NCBI RefSeq assembly: GCF_026230175.1
Contig: NZ_CP104208.1
Span: 1,488,001-1,552,000 of the forward strand
DNA from: Desulfovibrio mangrovi
GTDB taxonomy: Bacteria; Desulfobacterota; Desulfovibrionia; Desulfovibrionales; Desulfovibrionaceae
Length of the DNA: 64,000 bases
Direction of reading: 5' to 3'
Shown here: positions 60,427-64,000 of the stretch, piece after piece
Numbering within the stretch: the stretch's first letter is position 1
Layout of the letters: each line of letters starts with the position of its first letter
Position numbers and translations under genes: made by a program
Notes under the pieces: generated by a model
What the model saw: the letters and a program-made list of their open reading frames with translations, nothing else
Told to the model about the DNA's origin: nothing
The model's database searches: none

Positions 60427-60800
60427 TGAAGGAAGTTATCGCAGTCGTTCGCATGAACATGATGAACCGTACCAAGGCTGCCCTCAATGAAGCAGGCATA
60501 GATGCCTTCTTCGCTCACGAGGCACAGGGCCGCGGCAAGGGGTTTGTCAGCGCGAACGTTCTTGAAGGTGCGGAGAGCGGCTATGAGGAAGCCGCCGCCG
60601 TGCTCGGTGAAAAGGGCAAGCTTTATCCCAAGCGCATGCTGACCATCGTGGTTCCCGACGAACAGGTGGACGAAGTGGTGGAAGTGATCACCACGGCCAA
60701 CAAGACCGGCAAGCCCGGCGACGGCAAGATCTTCGTTCTGCCCCTTGGCGATGCGGTTCGCGTCCGAACCGGGGAAAAGGGCAAGAAATCCATATCCTAA
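60426..60800 (+). CDS. nifI2: Nitrogen regulatory PII-like protein NifI2
   Basis: 124 residues. The ATG overlaps the nifI1 stop by one base, so translation is coupled. The start M-K-E-V-I-A-V-V-R-M and the T-loop E-A-Q-G-R-G-K-G-F-V distinguish it from NifI1; the B-loop end is D-G-K-I-F-V-L-P. It forms the switch-off complex with NifI1. Confidence 0.9.
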   Translation: MKEVIAVVRMNMMNRTKAALNEAGIDAFFAHEAQGRGKGFVSANVLEGAESGYEEAAAVLGEKGKLYPKRMLTIVVPDEQVDEVVEVITTANKTGKPGDGKIFVLPLGDAVRVRTGEKGKKSIS

Positions 60801-60954
60801 CGACCGAGAAAGAGCACTGACGGCTGCATCGGACACACGGGCTCATGCGGATGCCTGATGACCGAGGGACTATGGGGCCTCTGAAGCCTCTGGGGCCTGT
60901 AGCTGCATGACGCCACACCGCACTGAGTGAGCGGTCTACGCAAGGAGAATAGAG

Positions 60955-62592
60955 ATGGCAAAGACGAAGAAGCTGGTGCAGCTGGACCCCGCAGACATCA
61001 AGGAAGAGCTTCTGAAGAAGTATCCTCCCAAGGTGGCCCGCAAGCGCGCCAAGCAGATAATGATCAATGAAGCCCTTGGGAATGAAACGCCGCCGGAAAT
61101 CGTGGCCAACGTACGCACCATACCCGGCATCATTACCATGCGCGGTTGTACCTACGCAGGCTGCAAAGGCGTTATTCTGGGCCCCACCCGTGACATCGTG
61201 AACATTACCCACGGCCCCATCGGCTGCGGCTTCTATTCCTGGCTTACCCGCCGCAACCAGACCGATGCCGGTTCTGACGGCGAAAACTACATGCCCTACT
61301 GCTTCTCCACCGACATGCAGGATCAGGACATCATCTTCGGTGGTGAAAAGAAGCTGGAAGCAGCCATTCAGGAGGCATACGACCTTTTTCATCCCAAGGG
61401 CATCGCGGTGTTCGCCACCTGTCCCGTGGGCCTCATCGGCGATGACATTCACGCCGTGGCCCGCAAGATGAAGGCCAAGTTCGGCGACTGCAACGTCTTC
61501 GCTTTCTCCTGTGAAGGCTACAAGGGCGTTTCCCAGTCCGCCGGTCACCACATCGCCAACAACCAGGTGTTCACCCACCTTGTGGGCGAGAATGAAACGC
61601 CCAAGGAAGGCAAGTACAAAATCAACCTGCTGGGTGAATACAACATCGGCGGCGACGGATTCGAAATCGACCGACTGCTGAACCTGTGCGGCATCACGAA
61701 CATTGCCACCTTCTCCGGCAACTCCACCTACGACCAGTTCGCCTCGGCCCAGCATGCCGACCTGAACACGGTCATGTGTCACCGGTCCATCAACTACGTG
61801 GCAGACATGCTGGAGGCCAAGTACGGCATCCCGTGGATCAAGGTGAACTTCATCGGTACGGAAGCCACGGCAAAGTCCCTGCGCAAGATCGCCCAGTACT
61901 TCGGCGACAAGGCGCTTATTGACCGCGTGGAAGAAGTGATCGCTGAGGAAATGCCCAAGGTGAAAGCGGTTGCCGCAGATGTACGCACCCGTACCACAGG
62001 CAAAACGGCCATGCTCTTCGTGGGCGGCTCCCGTGCGCACCACTACAACGAGCTGTTCATGGAAATGGGCATGAAAACCATTTCCGCAGGCTACGAGTTC
62101 GGTCACCGCGACGACTACGAAGGCCGTCAGGTCATTCCGGACATCAAGGTGGATGCCGACTCCCGTAACATCGAGGAGCTGGAAGTAACGCCGGATGAAC
62201 ATCTCTACCGCCCGCGCAAGAGCTCCGATGAACTCGCCGCGCTGGAAGCGGCAGGATACAAATTCAAGCATTACGACGGCATGAATGCCGACATGGACAA
62301 GGGCACCATCGTCATCGACGACCTCAACCAGTACGAAGCCGAAAAGCTGGTGGAAATCATGAAGCCGGATCTCTTCTGCGCCGGCATCAAGGAGAAATTC
62401 TCCATCCAGAAACTCGGCATCCCCATGAAGCAGCTGCACAGCTACGATTCCGGCGGCCCCTATGCAGGGTTCAAGGGTGCGATCAACTTCTACAAGGAAA
62501 TTGACCGCCTCGTGAACAGCAAGGTGTGGGGCTACATGAAGGCCCCGTGGCAGACGAATCCGGAACTCGCAGCGACCTTCGTCTGGGAATAA
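60955..62592 (+). CDS. nifD: Nitrogenase molybdenum-iron protein alpha chain
   Basis: 545 residues. P-cluster cysteines are visible in R-G-C-T-Y-A-G-C, G-P-I-G-C-G-F-Y and A-T-C-P-V-G-L-I-G-D-D. The FeMo-cofactor ligand His is in L-H-S-Y-D-S-G-G-P-Y. The length is that of the longer NifD type found in many anaerobes, with an inserted loop. AAGGAG before ATG. The 154-bp gap after nifI2 has repeated GGCCTCTG-type sequence but no clear terminator. Confidence 0.97.
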   Translation: MAKTKKLVQLDPADIKEELLKKYPPKVARKRAKQIMINEALGNETPPEIVANVRTIPGIITMRGCTYAGCKGVILGPTRDIVNITHGPIGCGFYSWLTRRNQTDAGSDGENYMPYCFSTDMQDQDIIFGGEKKLEAAIQEAYDLFHPKGIAVFATCPVGLIGDDIHAVARKMKAKFGDCNVFAFSCEGYKGVSQSAGHHIANNQVFTHLVGENETPKEGKYKINLLGEYNIGGDGFEIDRLLNLCGITNIATFSGNSTYDQFASAQHADLNTVMCHRSINYVADMLEAKYGIPWIKVNFIGTEATAKSLRKIAQYFGDKALIDRVEEVIAEEMPKVKAVAADVRTRTTGKTAMLFVGGSRAHHYNELFMEMGMKTISAGYEFGHRDDYEGRQVIPDIKVDADSRNIEELEVTPDEHLYRPRKSSDELAALEAAGYKFKHYDGMNADMDKGTIVIDDLNQYEAEKLVEIMKPDLFCAGIKEKFSIQKLGIPMKQLHSYDSGGPYAGFKGAINFYKEIDRLVNSKVWGYMKAPWQTNPELAATFVWE

Positions 62593-62670
62593 AGGAGCGC
62601 GGGAAAAGCCCGGCACCTGCCCCGCTCCCCCGACCGGCTTCAACTGATTGCAAGCGATAAGGAAGAGAAC

Positions 62671-64000
62671 ATGCTACTCAGACATACCCCCAAAGACGTC
62701 GTTAAACGCAGCGCCCTGACGATCAACCCGGCCAAGACCTGCCAGCCCATCGGCGCGATGTACGCCGCGCTCGGCGTACACGGATGCCTCCCGCACAGCC
62801 ACGGCTCGCAGGGGTGCTGCTCATACCACCGTTCCACTCTGACCAGGCACTACAAGGAACCCGTTCCCGCCGCCACCAGCTCCTTTACCGAAGGTGCCTC
62901 CGTTTTCGGCGGGCAGGCCAACCTGCTGCAGGCCATAGACAACATCTTCACGGTGTATGAGCCGGACGTGATTGCCGTGCACACCACCTGCCTTTCCGAG
63001 ACCATCGGCGACGACCTGAAGCAGATCGCCGACAAGGCCATGAAGGAAGGCAAGATCCCCGAAGGCAAGACCGTCATCGGGGCCCCCACGCCGAGCTACG
63101 TGGGCTCCCACGTCACCGGTTTCTCCAACATGGTCAAGGCCATGGCGGAGCTGGCAGTGCCCTCCGGCAAGAAGAACGGCAAGGTCAACATCATTCCCGG
63201 CTGGGTGGAACCCGCCGACATGGTGGAAATCAAGCGCCTCGCAGCCATGATCGGCGTGGACATCACCATGTTCCCCGACACTTCCGGCATTCTGGATGCG
63301 CCCCTCACCGGTGAATACACCATGTTCCCCGAAGGCGGCGTGACCATTCCCGAACTCAAGGCTGCAGGCGATGCCGCGGGCACCCTGGCTCTTGGTGAAT
63401 GGTGTTCCGCAGATGCTGCCCGCTGGCTGGACGCTAAGTGCAAGGTACCCTGCACGGTGCTTGACATGCCCTTCGGCCTTGCCTCCACCGACCGCTTCAT
63501 CAACGTGCTGCGCACGGTGGGTGGCACCACCGTACCGGAATCCATCATGCACGAACGCGGCCAGCTCGTGGACATGATTTCCGACATGCACCAGTACTTC
63601 TACGGCAAACGCGTAGCCATCTGGGGTGATCCGGACCAGCTCATTTCCATGTGCGAGTTCCTCGTCTCCCTCGACATGCAGCCCGCATACGTGGTGACCG
63701 GCACCCCCGGTTCCCGTTTCGAGACCCGCATCAAGGAAATCTGCGCCGGCCAGCCGTATGAAGTGAAAGTGAAGGCCCGCGGCGACATGTTCGAGATGCA
63801 CCAGTGGATCAAGAACGAACCCGTGGATCTGCTCATCGGCAACACTTACGGCAAGTACATTGCCCGTGACGAAGACATTCCGTTCATGCGCTGGGGTTTC
63901 CCCATTCTTGACCGTCAGGGCCACCAGTACTTCCCGACAGTCGGTTACAAGGGCGGACTCAGGCTTCTGGAGAAGATGCTCAACCTCATTCTGGACCGCA
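62671..64000 (+). CDS. nifK: Nitrogenase molybdenum-iron protein beta chain (3' end outside window)
   Basis: 443 codons visible. P-cluster cysteines are in C-Q-P-I-G-A-M-Y-A-A, S-Q-G-C-C-S-Y-H and T-T-C-L-S-E-T-I-G-D-D. The short N-terminus (M-L-L-R-H-T-P-K-D) fits anaerobe-type NifK. GGAAGAG precedes the ATG. It forms the MoFe tetramer with NifD. The gap to nifD is 78 bp with no terminator. Confidence 0.96.
   Translation, partial: MLLRHTPKDVVKRSALTINPAKTCQPIGAMYAALGVHGCLPHSHGSQGCCSYHRSTLTRHYKEPVPAATSSFTEGASVFGGQANLLQAIDNIFTVYEPDVIAVHTTCLSETIGDDLKQIADKAMKEGKIPEGKTVIGAPTPSYVGSHVTGFSNMVKAMAELAVPSGKKNGKVNIIPGWVEPADMVEIKRLAAMIGVDITMFPDTSGILDAPLTGEYTMFPEGGVTIPELKAAGDAAGTLALGEWCSADAARWLDAKCKVPCTVLDMPFGLASTDRFINVLRTVGGTTVPESIMHERGQLVDMISDMHQYFYGKRVAIWGDPDQLISMCEFLVSLDMQPAYVVTGTPGSRFETRIKEICAGQPYEVKVKARGDMFEMHQWIKNEPVDLLIGNTYGKYIARDEDIPFMRWGFPILDRQGHQYFPTVGYKGGLRLLEKMLNLILDR

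Overview
The window looks like a chromosomal segment of a Desulfovibrio-type sulfate reducer (Desulfovibrionaceae-like). The evidence is a GC-rich backbone, a rubrerythrin gene with a PerR-like site, a nifH-nifI1-nifI2-nifD-nifK cluster with the two PII-like genes between nifH and nifD, and a nifV-modA-modB operon beside it. I could not test the assignment against a database.

Backbone, left part (1-28183): a TPR protein end, darP, two tandem paralogous small genes, a membrane sensor with an NMT1-like periplasmic domain and a degenerate GGDEF domain, a metallo-beta-lactamase-fold hydrolase and an OsmC-like protein, pgl, an IMPACT/YigZ protein, topB, rubrerythrin, an RRM RNA-binding protein, argF-argG-argH on the minus strand, three glycosyltransferases, a large lipoprotein with a second exported protein, a UPF0280 (ApbE-like) gene, a MerR-like regulator and a large hybrid histidine kinase. 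The stretch ends at a tRNA-Thr(CGT).

Integrated element (about 28266-55322, 27 kb): the 3' part of the tRNA is repeated at 55265-55322 (57 of 58 identical). Arrays of an 11-bp repeat (TGCGTAAAGTT) lie just inside both ends and are probably integrase arm sites. The element mixes P2-like phage parts (spike gpV, portal, Ogr activator, remains of a terminase) with P4-like satellite parts (zinc-finger/Toprim/helicase replication protein, a candidate origin, and two leader-RNA modules built like the P4 CI-RNA immunity system). A repressor, excisionase and tyrosine integrase sit at the right end. It looks grounded: the integrase has an in-frame TAG before its catalytic tyrosine, the primase has a 1-base frameshift, and the terminase survives only as a C-terminal stub.

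The element carries much AT-rich cargo with the look of anti-phage or conflict genes: an HNH nuclease with a membrane protein; a secreted DNA/RNA endonuclease; an ASCH / membrane protein / GNAT three-gene operon placed between two copies of the gpV 3' end; a DAC-like (diadenylate-cyclase-fold) protein next to a KAP P-loop NTPase; and several unrecognised membrane proteins. The best candidates for undescribed systems are the DAC-KAP pair, the ASCH-X-GNAT cassette and the twin CI-like RNA modules.

Backbone, right part (55323-64000): nifV-modA-modB-orf on the minus strand and nifH-nifI1-nifI2-nifD-nifK on the plus strand diverge from a 329-bp region. It holds two sigma-54 promoters placed almost mirror-symmetrically around two identical 14-bp inverted-repeat sites. 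nifK runs off the end.
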